Assembly: GCA_964407525.1 (NCBI GenBank)
Contig: CAYOWC010000211.1
Span: 1 to 8,857 of the forward strand
From: DUZB01 sp964407525
Lineage (GTDB): Bacteria; Desulfobacterota; DSM-4660; Desulfatiglandales; Desulfatiglandaceae
Length of the DNA stretch: 8,857 bases
Direction: 5' to 3'
Below are positions 1 to 6,262 of this stretch, piece after piece. Position numbers and translations under genes: made by a program. The notes below the pieces were generated by a model. The model saw only the letters and a list, made by a program, of their open reading frames with translations, searched no databases and was not told the DNA's origin. Each line of letters starts with the position of its first letter. Position 1 is the stretch's first letter.

Positions 1-15
1 CGCCGAAATTTATAT

Positions 16-56
16 AAAAAAAAAGCCCTTCATCTTTTATGAAGGGCTTTTTTTTT
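16..56. terminator. Bidirectional rho-independent terminator
   Basis: A perfect 10-bp stem (24-33 with 39-48, arm AGCCCTTCAT) closes a 5-nt CTTTT loop. An A-run precedes it and a T-run follows it, so it has the form of an intrinsic terminator on both strands. On the plus strand it would end a gene lying left of the window. On the minus strand it is the first clear terminator met by transcripts leaving the hydrolase gene that ends at 351, so those transcripts would cross the 78-residue gene in antisense. Confidence 0.93.
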
Positions 57-99
57 CAGTCAGTCGTTTTCAGGAACAGAATCTCCTTTTGGAGAGCCT

Positions 100-336
100 A
101 TGCCATATATCGTTTGCAAAAAAAAGAAAAAAGGAAACAGAGTACACGTTTCTGTTTGTGAGCGCTGCATGGGGGTACAGTGCGCCGATTATCTCAATTA
201 CGTGCAGTTATCCCTGTTTCCTTCTTTTGTGAAAGAAAATATGGATTACAGAAAACCTTTTTCCCCAGAAAAAACAGAAAAAAAGAAGTCTCCAGAGACG
301 GAGGGTCCTCAGCAGATTTTATTGTTTGATCCATGA
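100..336 (+). CDS. Small cysteine-containing conserved-type hypothetical protein (78 aa)
   Basis: The function is unknown. The protein is basic at the N-terminus (a lysine run at residues 7-11) and has four cysteines at residues 6, 20, 23 and 28. The last three form C-x2-C-x4-C, which could be a small metal-binding knuckle. The C-terminal half is charged, rich in Lys, Glu and Pro, and probably disordered. It has no signal peptide or membrane segment. The start is supported by a GGAGAG ribosome-binding site at 91-96, directly upstream of ATG 100. The gene sits between the terminator at 24-48 and the convergent hydrolase gene, with only 14 nt between the two stop codons. No convincing promoter was found in 57-90. 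I have an impression that similar short proteins occur in Desulfobacterota, but that is from memory and not verified. Confidence 0.72.
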   Translation: MPYIVCKKKKKGNRVHVSVCERCMGVQCADYLNYVQLSLFPSFVKENMDYRKPFSPEKTEKKKSPETEGPQQILLFDP

Positions 337-350
337 TGGTCGCGGATCTC

Positions 351-1118
351 TCAAGGTAATATGAATTCAGTCACATATTCATTGAGCAGTGTATGATTTT
401 CGATCATAACCATATGGCCGGCAGACGGCAATAATTTGAGGAGACTGTTTTTTATCAACTTGTTAAGTTTTATGGAGAGTGCCGGAGGGGTCAGTTTGTC
501 CTGTTCGCCGCATAGAATGAGACAAGGGGTGTTGATTTTGTCCACTTCTCCTCGTAGATCGAAGCGGTTACACGCGGAGAAGTCTGCATGTACGAGTGGC
601 CCGCCGGCTTGTTTCATCAGCTTTATGCCTTCTCTTACAAGCGCTTTTTCAGCATCTGGAGCATAGGCATACCCGAGCAGGTTTTCAATGACGTTTTCAA
701 AGTCATTTTTGAGACCATCCAGAAACATGGGGGCAACCTGCAATCGGGGCCCTGTTCCCACGAGAATGATGCCTTTGACTAATTCCGGGTTTGACAGGGT
801 TGCTGTTTGGACAATTGCGCCGCCCATGGAATGTCCCATAAGATAAGGCGGTTCATCAAATACTTCCCCAAGAATTTGAGTCAACCACTGGGCATATTCG
901 CCAATTTCCGACTTGTCCTTGTCTCCTGTTTTTCCATGACCGGGAAGGTCCAGGGCAAAAGTATTACATTGGTTTCGTAACAGATAGGTCTGGGCTTTCC
1001 ATGCTACAGAAGATCCTCCTGCTCCGTGTATCATGACCAGGGAAGGGTCATCCTCTCTGAAAGCTTGAGTTCCCGTTTCAAAACCGATGTTTAGTTTACG
1101 TAATTTCCCGGCAATCAT
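351..1118 (-). CDS. Alpha/beta hydrolase fold protein
   Basis: This is a 255-residue single-domain serine hydrolase, the usual length for the family. The oxyanion-hole motif HGAGGS is at residues 31-36, the DLPGHG segment at 57-62, the nucleophile elbow GHSMGG at 95-100 (Ser97), the acid in LCGEQDKLTPP (Asp207) and the catalytic His in PSAGHM (His235). The full triad is present, so the enzyme should be active. It has no signal peptide and is probably cytoplasmic. The substrate cannot be read from sequence: esterase, lysophospholipase, thioesterase or C-C hydrolase activities all occur in this group. It is the last gene of the minus-strand cluster, 29 nt after the acyl-CoA synthetase stop, with an AAGGAGA ribosome-binding site before the ATG. 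The company of a synthetase and a lysoplasmalogenase-like protein makes an acyl-ester or thioester substrate plausible, but this is inference. Confidence 0.9.
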   Translation of the reverse strand: MIAGKLRKLNIGFETGTQAFREDDPSLVMIHGAGGSSVAWKAQTYLLRNQCNTFALDLPGHGKTGDKDKSEIGEYAQWLTQILGEVFDEPPYLMGHSMGGAIVQTATLSNPELVKGIILVGTGPRLQVAPMFLDGLKNDFENVIENLLGYAYAPDAEKALVREGIKLMKQAGGPLVHADFSACNRFDLRGEVDKINTPCLILCGEQDKLTPPALSIKLNKLIKNSLLKLLPSAGHMVMIENHTLLNEYVTEFILP

Positions 1119-1147
1119 TTTTTCTCCTTTTTCCGAGTGAAGGTTTT

Positions 1148-2686
1148 TTATTCGCTCCCAATGAGCGCGCCTTTACGGACTTTTCCAAGAAAAGTGCGTG
1201 GAAAATCTTCACAGAAGGTGAATTTCTTAGGATATTTAAAATGGGCGATTTTCCCTTGTAAAAAGGAATATATCTCACCCGTATCGAGTTCTACGTCTTT
1301 TTTCAGTATTAGAAAAGCATGGCCGACTTCCCCCCATTCTTTATCTTGAACTCCTGTTACTGCAGCTTCCTTGATGCGGGAATGCTCCTGAAGGATTTGT
1401 TCTACCTCCGCGGTATATACATTTTCGCCTCCGGATATATACATTTCCGTTGCCCTTGCTGCCAGAAAAAAATATCCGTCTTCGTCTATGCTTGCCAGGT
1501 CTTCGGTATGAAGCCATCCATTTCGAATCGTTTGTTCGGTTTTGATGGGGTCACGCCAGTATTCCTGCATCATAATGGAACCTCTGACGACAATCTCTCC
1601 AATTTCCCCTGGAGAAACCTGACGACTGTTTTTGTCGACAACAGCCACCTCCGCATGGAACACGGGCTTACCTACCGTTCCAGGTTTCAGCAGAAGATCT
1701 TTTTCTGAAGCCCAAAGAAGGATAGATGTCTCTGTCTGTCCCATGATCTGCCGAAGGGGGAACCCTGCATTCTTACACTGCAAAAGGAATTCGGGGGTTG
1801 TTTTCTCTCCTCCAATGGCAGAGATTTTCAGCCCTTTGATATCTTGCCGTTTTTCGTTTTCCACTTCAAGAAGGGCCCGATAAATTGTTGGTACTCCGAG
1901 AAGTTTTGTGACACGGTAATATTCTATGTCCCGATAAGTCCTGGCAGGATCAAATCTGGGGTGAATAATCATGGTGGCCCCCTTGTATAGGGTCGGAGAT
2001 GCCTGGATGAAGAGGCCCCCGGAATGAAAAAGAGGGAGAATGATGAGCATGATGTCTTCGAAGTCTAACTTAAAGAAAGTTTCCGCATTCAGGCAGTTAA
2101 AAAAGGTCTTACGATGGGAAAGAACGGCCCCCTTAGGCTGGCCGGTTGTCCCGGAAGTATACATGATGACGTGGGGTTCTTCAGGATTGGAGGGACCTAT
2201 GGATTGTGTGATAAACGGTTTCTGCCCTTGAAATCGGGCCGTTTCGGGAAGATACTCAAATACCCCCATTGTGTTGGAATGAACCCCGACGGTTGCTACT
2301 ATCATTGGTGGAAGGAAATTTTCAAGTTCAATGGTTTTCACAATAGGGGCGAAACTGTCGGCGAAGAGAAAAAGCCGCGGCCTTGAATTTTCTAAAATAT
2401 ATTCAAGCTCTCTTCCTGTCAGCCGGAAGTTTATCGGTACAAAGATGGAGCCGAGCCGTGCACAGGCGAGATAAAGCTCTATAAATTCAGGGCGGTTATC
2501 GAGCATGACCGCCACCCTGTCGCCTTTTTCAATCCCCACGGACTGGAGCCAGCAACAGACTTCATTTGCTCTTGCATCCAGCTGAGAATAGCTAATCTTT
2601 TCTTCTTCAAAAAGAATGGCGGTTTTTTCAGGATTCAGTTCGCTCCACCGTTGAACCCACCATCCGATATTCATCGATTTTATCAT
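1148..2686 (-). CDS. AMP-dependent acyl-CoA synthetase/ligase (ANL superfamily)
   Basis: The family activates a carboxylic acid to an acyl-adenylate and transfers it to CoA. Residues below are numbered from the chosen start (512 aa, a normal length). The phosphate-binding loop TSGTTGQPKG is at 177-186, the MGQTET adenine-region motif at 315-320, the GWLHTEDL motif with its ribose-binding Asp at 390-397, the hinge region with Arg411, the GGEN segment at 419-422, and the C-terminal lysine motif GKVRK with Lys502. The key catalytic residues are present. One oddity is TEDL where the family normally has TGDL. The ATG at 2686 was chosen because GGAG (2694-2697) lies 7 nt upstream. A longer ORF begins at 2737, but it has no comparable site and adds residues ahead of the typical N-terminus. 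Chain-length preference is unknown; fatty or other aliphatic acids are likely. It is the third gene of the cluster. Confidence 0.93.
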   Translation of the reverse strand: MIKSMNIGWWVQRWSELNPEKTAILFEEEKISYSQLDARANEVCCWLQSVGIEKGDRVAVMLDNRPEFIELYLACARLGSIFVPINFRLTGRELEYILENSRPRLFLFADSFAPIVKTIELENFLPPMIVATVGVHSNTMGVFEYLPETARFQGQKPFITQSIGPSNPEEPHVIMYTSGTTGQPKGAVLSHRKTFFNCLNAETFFKLDFEDIMLIILPLFHSGGLFIQASPTLYKGATMIIHPRFDPARTYRDIEYYRVTKLLGVPTIYRALLEVENEKRQDIKGLKISAIGGEKTTPEFLLQCKNAGFPLRQIMGQTETSILLWASEKDLLLKPGTVGKPVFHAEVAVVDKNSRQVSPGEIGEIVVRGSIMMQEYWRDPIKTEQTIRNGWLHTEDLASIDEDGYFFLAARATEMYISGGENVYTAEVEQILQEHSRIKEAAVTGVQDKEWGEVGHAFLILKKDVELDTGEIYSFLQGKIAHFKYPKKFTFCEDFPRTFLGKVRKGALIGSE

Positions 2687-2768
2687 TTTATTTCTCCACT
2701 GATGCGTTCCGGTCTGTATGCTCGGGTCAAAAAGCATATATCAGTGAACCATATAAATGGGTTCTCCA
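2687..2768 (-). other. 82-nt spacer inside the minus-strand cluster
   Basis: This is the only long gap in the four-gene cluster, between the YhhN-family stop and the acyl-CoA synthetase start. It contains the synthetase ribosome-binding site (GGAG, 2694-2697) and most of one copy of a 17-nt repeat. A TTGACC hexamer read on the minus strand has no convincing -10 partner at the right distance, so an internal promoter is possible but not demonstrated. Confidence 0.35.
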
Positions 2769-2771
2769 TCA
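2755..2771 (-). repeat. 17-nt direct repeat, copy A
   Basis: On the minus strand it reads TGATGGAGAACCCATTT. It is identical to 5143-5159. The first three bases are the stop codon of the YhhN-family gene, and the GGAGA core looks like a ribosome-binding site, but no start codon follows it at a useful distance in this copy. Confidence 0.6.
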
Positions 2772-3440
2772 GGATTTTTTCACCAGCCCTACCGAAAATG
2801 CCAATAGAAACTGCCCGATATAGTAAAGTGGAAGGCCTATAAGACGGTTATAGAAATGTTCCATGACGAAGCGCTGGTGGGCTACAAAGATATCCGAAGC
2901 GTAGAAAAAAACTGCTCCAATCAGAATAACCCAGGCCCCGCTCCTCGGTACTTCAGGATTTTGAAAAGCAGCCCACGCTCCAGCTACCATCCCGGATATG
3001 ACCACAATATAGACTGTAACCGGCACGACCATCTTTCCAAGGTAGGGCAGGAGCCACCAGGTTACAAATCCACTTAGGGCGACAATGAGAATATTTGCAG
3101 GAGAGAGCCATCCTTTCATGTGCGCGAGGACGCCGAATGCTACAATGTACAGGATATGTCCTCCTAAAAAAGCTACAAGTCCTGCCTTGAAAGCCCCAGA
3201 TCCTGGAAGAGCCAGACATACATCTCCAATAAGGCCTAACATCAACCCAATGAAGATTAATTTGAAGTACCTGGGCAACACTCTTGGCTGGAGTAGTGCG
3301 GTTATGACAAAAAGTATGGAAAGCGGTGTTTTGAACGCAATTATCAGCCAGCTGTTTCCCGTCGTACAGAAGCTGGATTCCGCGTAGAGCAGACCGATGA
3401 GCAGTCCAACCGCAATCAGAATCGTCATTATCCGGCGCAT
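2769..3440 (-). CDS. YhhN (TMEM86) family integral membrane protein, probable lysoplasmalogenase
   Basis: This 223-residue protein is almost entirely hydrophobic, with about seven to eight predicted membrane helices and the usual size for YhhN. Family features include the KTP segment (37-39), GD followed by LALP (72-79, Asp73), the H-x2-Y pair (His95, Tyr98), GAVFFYASDIFVA (175-187, Asp183) and a C-terminal LPLYYIGQFLLAFS helix. The conserved aspartates are those expected in an active enzyme. Characterised family members hydrolyse the vinyl-ether bond of lysoplasmalogens, releasing a fatty aldehyde and a glycerophospho-alcohol. That activity is inferred here. The ATG has a GGAG site 6 nt upstream and lies 12 nt after the stop of the 563-residue gene, so co-transcription is very likely. 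An acyl-CoA synthetase and a hydrolase follow, fitting ether-lipid turnover in an anaerobe. Confidence 0.88.
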   Translation of the reverse strand: MRRIMTILIAVGLLIGLLYAESSFCTTGNSWLIIAFKTPLSILFVITALLQPRVLPRYFKLIFIGLMLGLIGDVCLALPGSGAFKAGLVAFLGGHILYIVAFGVLAHMKGWLSPANILIVALSGFVTWWLLPYLGKMVVPVTVYIVVISGMVAGAWAAFQNPEVPRSGAWVILIGAVFFYASDIFVAHQRFVMEHFYNRLIGLPLYYIGQFLLAFSVGLVKKS

Positions 3441-3452
3441 CTTTCTCTCCTT

Positions 3453-5144
3453 TTATGGATTTCCATCCAGGATTTTTTCTAAAATTACCTCGGTGATCAG
3501 ATAAGTGGGCCTGATCCCTTCATTCCCCATGGGGCCGGATGCGAGGGTTTGACCGCTCAGGAGGGGATTGTCCGATGCGTAATAAGCATACCTTGTTTTG
3601 ATTTCGGGCAAGATGTGCCCCCGAATAATGGCCGCACTGATAGCCCGTTGATAATGTCCCCCTTCCATTTCGAGACCCACGGCTTTCCAGCTGGAGGTCT
3701 GGAATTTTCGGAGTAAATCCCGACTTTGAAGAGAAGTCCCAAGGACGGTTACTATGGGGCCCACATATACAGGGACGGAGGGGCCGAAATCCTCTTTTTT
3801 CAGGTCATTCCGGACGATATAGTTATGGGGAGTCCCTTCCAGGACGTGGGCCGTGGCTAGCATGATGTCCCCTTTTTCTCCCGGAAGAATTCCGGCTTTT
3901 CCCATCACTGAAATGGAGTGGAAATTGTGCGGGATGGGTTTTGAATCCTTGGTGAAAGGGGTTAACAGTTCATCCATCAACTCGAAGGCCTGGGTTCCGA
4001 ACGCATAGTCCATAACTAAAATAACGGGACTTTTTGAAGGATCTTCAGAAAAATAAAGGTCGAGGTCCGGATGGAGCGGGACTTCTGAAAGTTGGGATGT
4101 ATCGATTACCTGGCAGTCAATGAGGGTTCCGGACGTGTCGGGAATTTCGTGTAGACCATGATCACGGGCATAGGTCAGCACACTGTCCGCGTGATTGCGG
4201 ATTTGAAGAATGAGAGAGATGATGTCCGAATCTTCTTTTACTTTGCTGGTCCGTCGGAGGGCGCCATAGGCGTAAAGGAGGTTTACAATACTGTGAAGAT
4301 TTGCACTTATAACGTGGATGGGACGATGATCAAGCCCCAGTTCATGGAGTTTTGTGTGAATGTTTCGCGCCCATTTTTCCCCATATTTGTGTCGGCCGAT
4401 CATTTCCTTGAGGGATGGCGTAAATTGGACCATCAGTTCGTTGTCCCTGGATAGGCCCTCTTCCAGCATTCGCTTGCCGAGATTATAGATAAAACGAAAC
4501 AATCCGCTGTTGCGCTCTCCTGTTTCGGAAGGCTGTTCAAGGTTTTCCCAGGTGGCCCTGGTTTCCTGAAACGTACGTCCTAAAATCACGCCCAAGTCCC
4601 AGAGGGCCTGATCCAGCTCGGATCCACTCAGAGATTTCTCTTCCTGTACGATGGTTACCAGCTGACGCCATTCCCTGGAAAGCTCTCCCCGATGATCCTG
4701 AATCTGGCTTAACAATTTCCGTGCTTCAATTTCGAGGAAGGTCAGGTGCGTCAAAATATCATAGATTTCACTCAAACCGCGCGTGATCACAAAGGCGATT
4801 TCCGTTTCACTGACCCTGTATGATGTCCTGCGCCGTTTGGGGGGAATAATTTTTTCAAAGGAAGTGTTTTCCAGATCTTCCTGTGCTGTAAGTATGATCT
4901 GCGTACATTCTTCTATTCCCCTCGGGAGTCGCTCAATAACATATTCCAGCCCCTTCAGTTCAATGATTCTGGGATCATTCATGGTTCCGTAGATTTCAGG
5001 ACTCAGCATTTTCAGGGCTTCGAAAAGAGTTTGTCCGGAAGTTCCCGATGGTTTATAGAACCCCCGGAGGGCCAGTGCATCTGCCGTGGTCTTGAAGAGG
5101 CGTATGGCAATCCTGGCTTTTTGAGATTTTGTCAGTTCTTCCAA
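3453..5144 (-). CDS. Large protein of unknown function with C-terminal nucleoside-phosphorylase-like domain
   Basis: The protein has 563 residues and no signal peptide or membrane helix. The N-terminal ~340 residues are mostly helical, with a basic IIPPKRRR segment near 99-106, and I cannot assign a function to them. The C-terminal ~190 residues resemble the PNP/UDP phosphorylase and nucleosidase fold: VMDYAFGTQAFE (377-388), VMGKAGILPGEKGDIML (413-429), a VGLEMEGG segment (489-496, Glu492 and Glu494) and YYASDNPL (532-type acidic motif centred on Asp525). EMEG and SD-x-PL match nucleoside/AMP nucleosidase motifs. From memory the whole protein may belong to the family named DUF6909; this is unverified. 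The start is TTG at 5144: a TGA lies in frame five codons upstream, and GGAG (5152-5155) lies 7 nt before the TTG. It is the first gene of the minus-strand cluster, 12 nt from the YhhN gene. Substrate and role are unknown. Confidence 0.85.
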   Translation of the reverse strand: MEELTKSQKARIAIRLFKTTADALALRGFYKPSGTSGQTLFEALKMLSPEIYGTMNDPRIIELKGLEYVIERLPRGIEECTQIILTAQEDLENTSFEKIIPPKRRRTSYRVSETEIAFVITRGLSEIYDILTHLTFLEIEARKLLSQIQDHRGELSREWRQLVTIVQEEKSLSGSELDQALWDLGVILGRTFQETRATWENLEQPSETGERNSGLFRFIYNLGKRMLEEGLSRDNELMVQFTPSLKEMIGRHKYGEKWARNIHTKLHELGLDHRPIHVISANLHSIVNLLYAYGALRRTSKVKEDSDIISLILQIRNHADSVLTYARDHGLHEIPDTSGTLIDCQVIDTSQLSEVPLHPDLDLYFSEDPSKSPVILVMDYAFGTQAFELMDELLTPFTKDSKPIPHNFHSISVMGKAGILPGEKGDIMLATAHVLEGTPHNYIVRNDLKKEDFGPSVPVYVGPIVTVLGTSLQSRDLLRKFQTSSWKAVGLEMEGGHYQRAISAAIIRGHILPEIKTRYAYYASDNPLLSGQTLASGPMGNEGIRPTYLITEVILEKILDGNP

Positions 5145-5159
5145 ATGGGTTCTCCATCA
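5143..5159 (-). repeat. 17-nt direct repeat, copy B, containing the ribosome-binding site of the TTG-start gene
   Basis: The 17 nt are identical to 2755-2771. On the minus strand the copy holds a TGA triplet, then GGAGA (5151-5155), then the spacer leading to the TTG start at 5144-5142. It therefore fixes the start of the 563-residue protein. Confidence 0.65.
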
Positions 5160-5340
5160 AAGAGTGTTTGTTTTAAAGCCCCGTTGCGCTGTCGCAAGCG
5201 GTAATCCTGTCTCGTGCCAGCGGTTGCAGTTTCCCCCCGATTCCTGCTGAATCTGATACCATGATTTCATTTGGTAGGCAAGGGCGATCATGGCAGGCCA
5301 GCAATTGTCATTATGGACTCGGTTTTATTTGAAAACACTG
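5145..5340. other. Divergent intergenic region, left part, with leader hairpin
   Basis: This stretch lies upstream of the minus-strand cluster. A hairpin forms from 5181-5188 (CCGTTGCG) with 5193-5201, an 8-bp stem with one bulged base and a CTGT loop. It would lie in the 5' leader of the minus-strand transcript about 37 nt before the TTG start. Weak promoter-like hexamers occur on the minus strand (TTGCGA then TAAAAC with 16 nt between), but the match is poor. A 44-codon minus-strand ORF (5291-5157) ends at the ribosome-binding site and has no ribosome-binding site of its own. No other gene is seen. Confidence 0.4.
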
Positions 5341-5415
5341 TGTGAGTGGCATCTTGCCACGACTTTTCGCGGCTGGAACCCACCAAACGGATTGTGGACA
5401 AGAGCCGCTCCCACA
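5341..5415. repeat. REP-like palindromic intergenic element
   Basis: The two ends are imperfect inverted repeats: TGTGAGTGGC at 5341-5350 and GCCGCTCCCACA at 5404-5415. Inside the left part is a perfect 6-bp hairpin (GTGGCA 5346-5351, loop TCT, TGCCAC 5355-5360). The GGGAGCGGC and CGCGGCTGG words are typical of extragenic palindromic repeats in Proteobacteria. A 75-codon ORF running through it (5290-5517) is judged spurious. Only one copy is in the window, so its repeated nature in the genome is inferred. Confidence 0.55.
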
Positions 5416-5599
5416 GGATATCTTTTCAAAATGAGAATTGCTGATGGCAGGCGAATGCCGAATGTCGATGGAAGGTGTTTTATCAACGCTTATATTTTTA
5501 ATGCCAACATCATGTAACCGTAAACAGCCGATATCGTGCGGCTAATAGTTAACGGCCAACCGCCGATTGCGGTTTCTATGTGATATCCTTTTTGAAATA
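5416..5599. other. Divergent intergenic region, right part, with two hairpins
   Basis: Two short hairpins sit upstream of the plus-strand promoter: AGCCG (5526-5530) with CGGCT (5539-5543), and AACCGC (5558-5563) with GCGGTT (5569-5574) around a 5-nt CGATT loop. Neither is followed by a T-run on either strand, so they do not look like terminators. They could be operator-like or structural. No gene with a usable ribosome-binding site is seen here. Confidence 0.35.
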
Positions 5600-5628
5600 T
5601 TGACACGGTGGTTAAATCGAGCTAATTT
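5600..5628 (+). promoter_or_regulatory. Sigma-70-type promoter for the M23 peptidase gene
   Basis: A perfect -35 hexamer TTGACA (5600-5605) is followed after exactly 17 nt by TAATTT (5623-5628), a 4/6 match to the -10 consensus. Transcription would begin near 5635. This places the start codon of the M23 gene downstream of 5635 and argues against the longest ORF beginning at TTG 5567. Confidence 0.6.
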
Positions 5629-5644
5629 CTTTCACCGCTCATTT

Positions 5645-6256
5645 GTGCTGTCTTACTCTTTTTCAGGTAGGAGACTCAATATTCCATCATATTTTTCACC
5701 ACCCAGATCACAGTTTACCCGGTTTTATACGGAAAAAAACGGGTTGAGTGAATCAGGTTTTAGAAAATGGATCTTTGAACCACCCATGTTGTATCGCTCA
5801 ACGGAAATGTGGTGGGGCCACCGTGGAAAGCGTTACAGGCCCCACGAGGGTTTGGATTTCTGTATGTTCGAAGATGGGCAGAACCGGGTCGTTCATCTTG
5901 ACGGAAAAACGATGATTCCTGCCATGTACGATGGCGTTGTTATCGCAATCGTCCACGATTTCTTAGGCAGATCGATTGTCCTTGAACATGATTTCCAGAA
6001 TCGTTGTAAAGACCGATTTTGTACCGTTTACGCTCATTTACGGCCACAGCCCCATGTATCCATGGGTGCGAAAATAAGTAAAGGCAGTGTTATTGCGACA
6101 GTGGAGGACTCTTTCAAGTCAAAGACCGATATTTCTTCCCATTTGCACATCTCTCTTGGCTGGATTTCCTGTTCCATCCCCAACGAAAAGCTTGTGTGGC
6201 CTGAACTGGGTTCCTCTGAAGTTATGACGTTGCTGGACCCCCTTGATTTTATTTGA
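5645..6256 (+). CDS. M23-family (LytM/lysostaphin-type) metallopeptidase domain protein
   Basis: The reading frame encodes an M23 zinc endopeptidase core, a fold that usually cuts peptidoglycan cross-links. Numbering from GTG 5645 (203 aa), the H-x3-D zinc motif is HEGLD at 67-71 (His67, Asp71), the YAHL motif is near 129-132 (His131), and the HLH motif is at 166-168 (His166, His168). All expected ligands and catalytic histidines are present, so activity is plausible. The start is uncertain. GTG 5645 is the first conventional codon after the promoter but has no ribosome-binding site. An excellent AGGAGA (5669-5674) is placed 7 nt before an in-frame ATT at 5681, giving 191 aa. TTG 5567 lies upstream of the promoter. 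None of these starts gives a signal peptide, which is odd for a wall enzyme. The gene converges on the TsaC-like gene with 6 nt between stop codons. Confidence 0.8.
   Translation: MLSYSFSGRRLNIPSYFSPPRSQFTRFYTEKNGLSESGFRKWIFEPPMLYRSTEMWWGHRGKRYRPHEGLDFCMFEDGQNRVVHLDGKTMIPAMYDGVVIAIVHDFLGRSIVLEHDFQNRCKDRFCTVYAHLRPQPHVSMGAKISKGSVIATVEDSFKSKTDISSHLHISLGWISCSIPNEKLVWPELGSSEVMTLLDPLDFI
5669..5674 (+). promoter_or_regulatory. Ribosome-binding site with no conventional start codon after it
   Basis: AGGAGA is a near-ideal Shine-Dalgarno sequence in frame context of the M23 gene. The codon at the right distance (7 nt after AGGAG) is ATT 5681-5683. No ATG, GTG or TTG in this frame is suitably placed; the next ATG is at 5786, past conserved-looking residues. 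Confidence 0.5.
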
Positions 6257-6262
6257 GCCCAA

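Noticed and set aside
328..348. Possible terminator between the 78-residue gene and the hydrolase gene (GATCC with GGATC)
   Set aside because: The stem is only 5 bp and no T-run follows on either strand.
1319..1708. 129-codon plus-strand ORF opposite the acyl-CoA synthetase
   Set aside because: It is the complement of conserved synthetase motifs and has no ribosome-binding site.
2687..2737. Longer N-terminus for the acyl-CoA synthetase starting at 2737
   Set aside because: The ATG at 2686 has a GGAG site 7 nt upstream, and the extra 17 residues lie before the normal family start.
5290..5517. 75-codon plus-strand ORF in the divergent intergenic region
   Set aside because: It runs through the REP-like palindrome, has no ribosome-binding site, and its predicted protein has no family features.
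5567..5644. TTG start at 5567 for the M23 peptidase
   Set aside because: It lies upstream of a strong TTGACA/TAATTT promoter, inside a hairpin, and has no ribosome-binding site.
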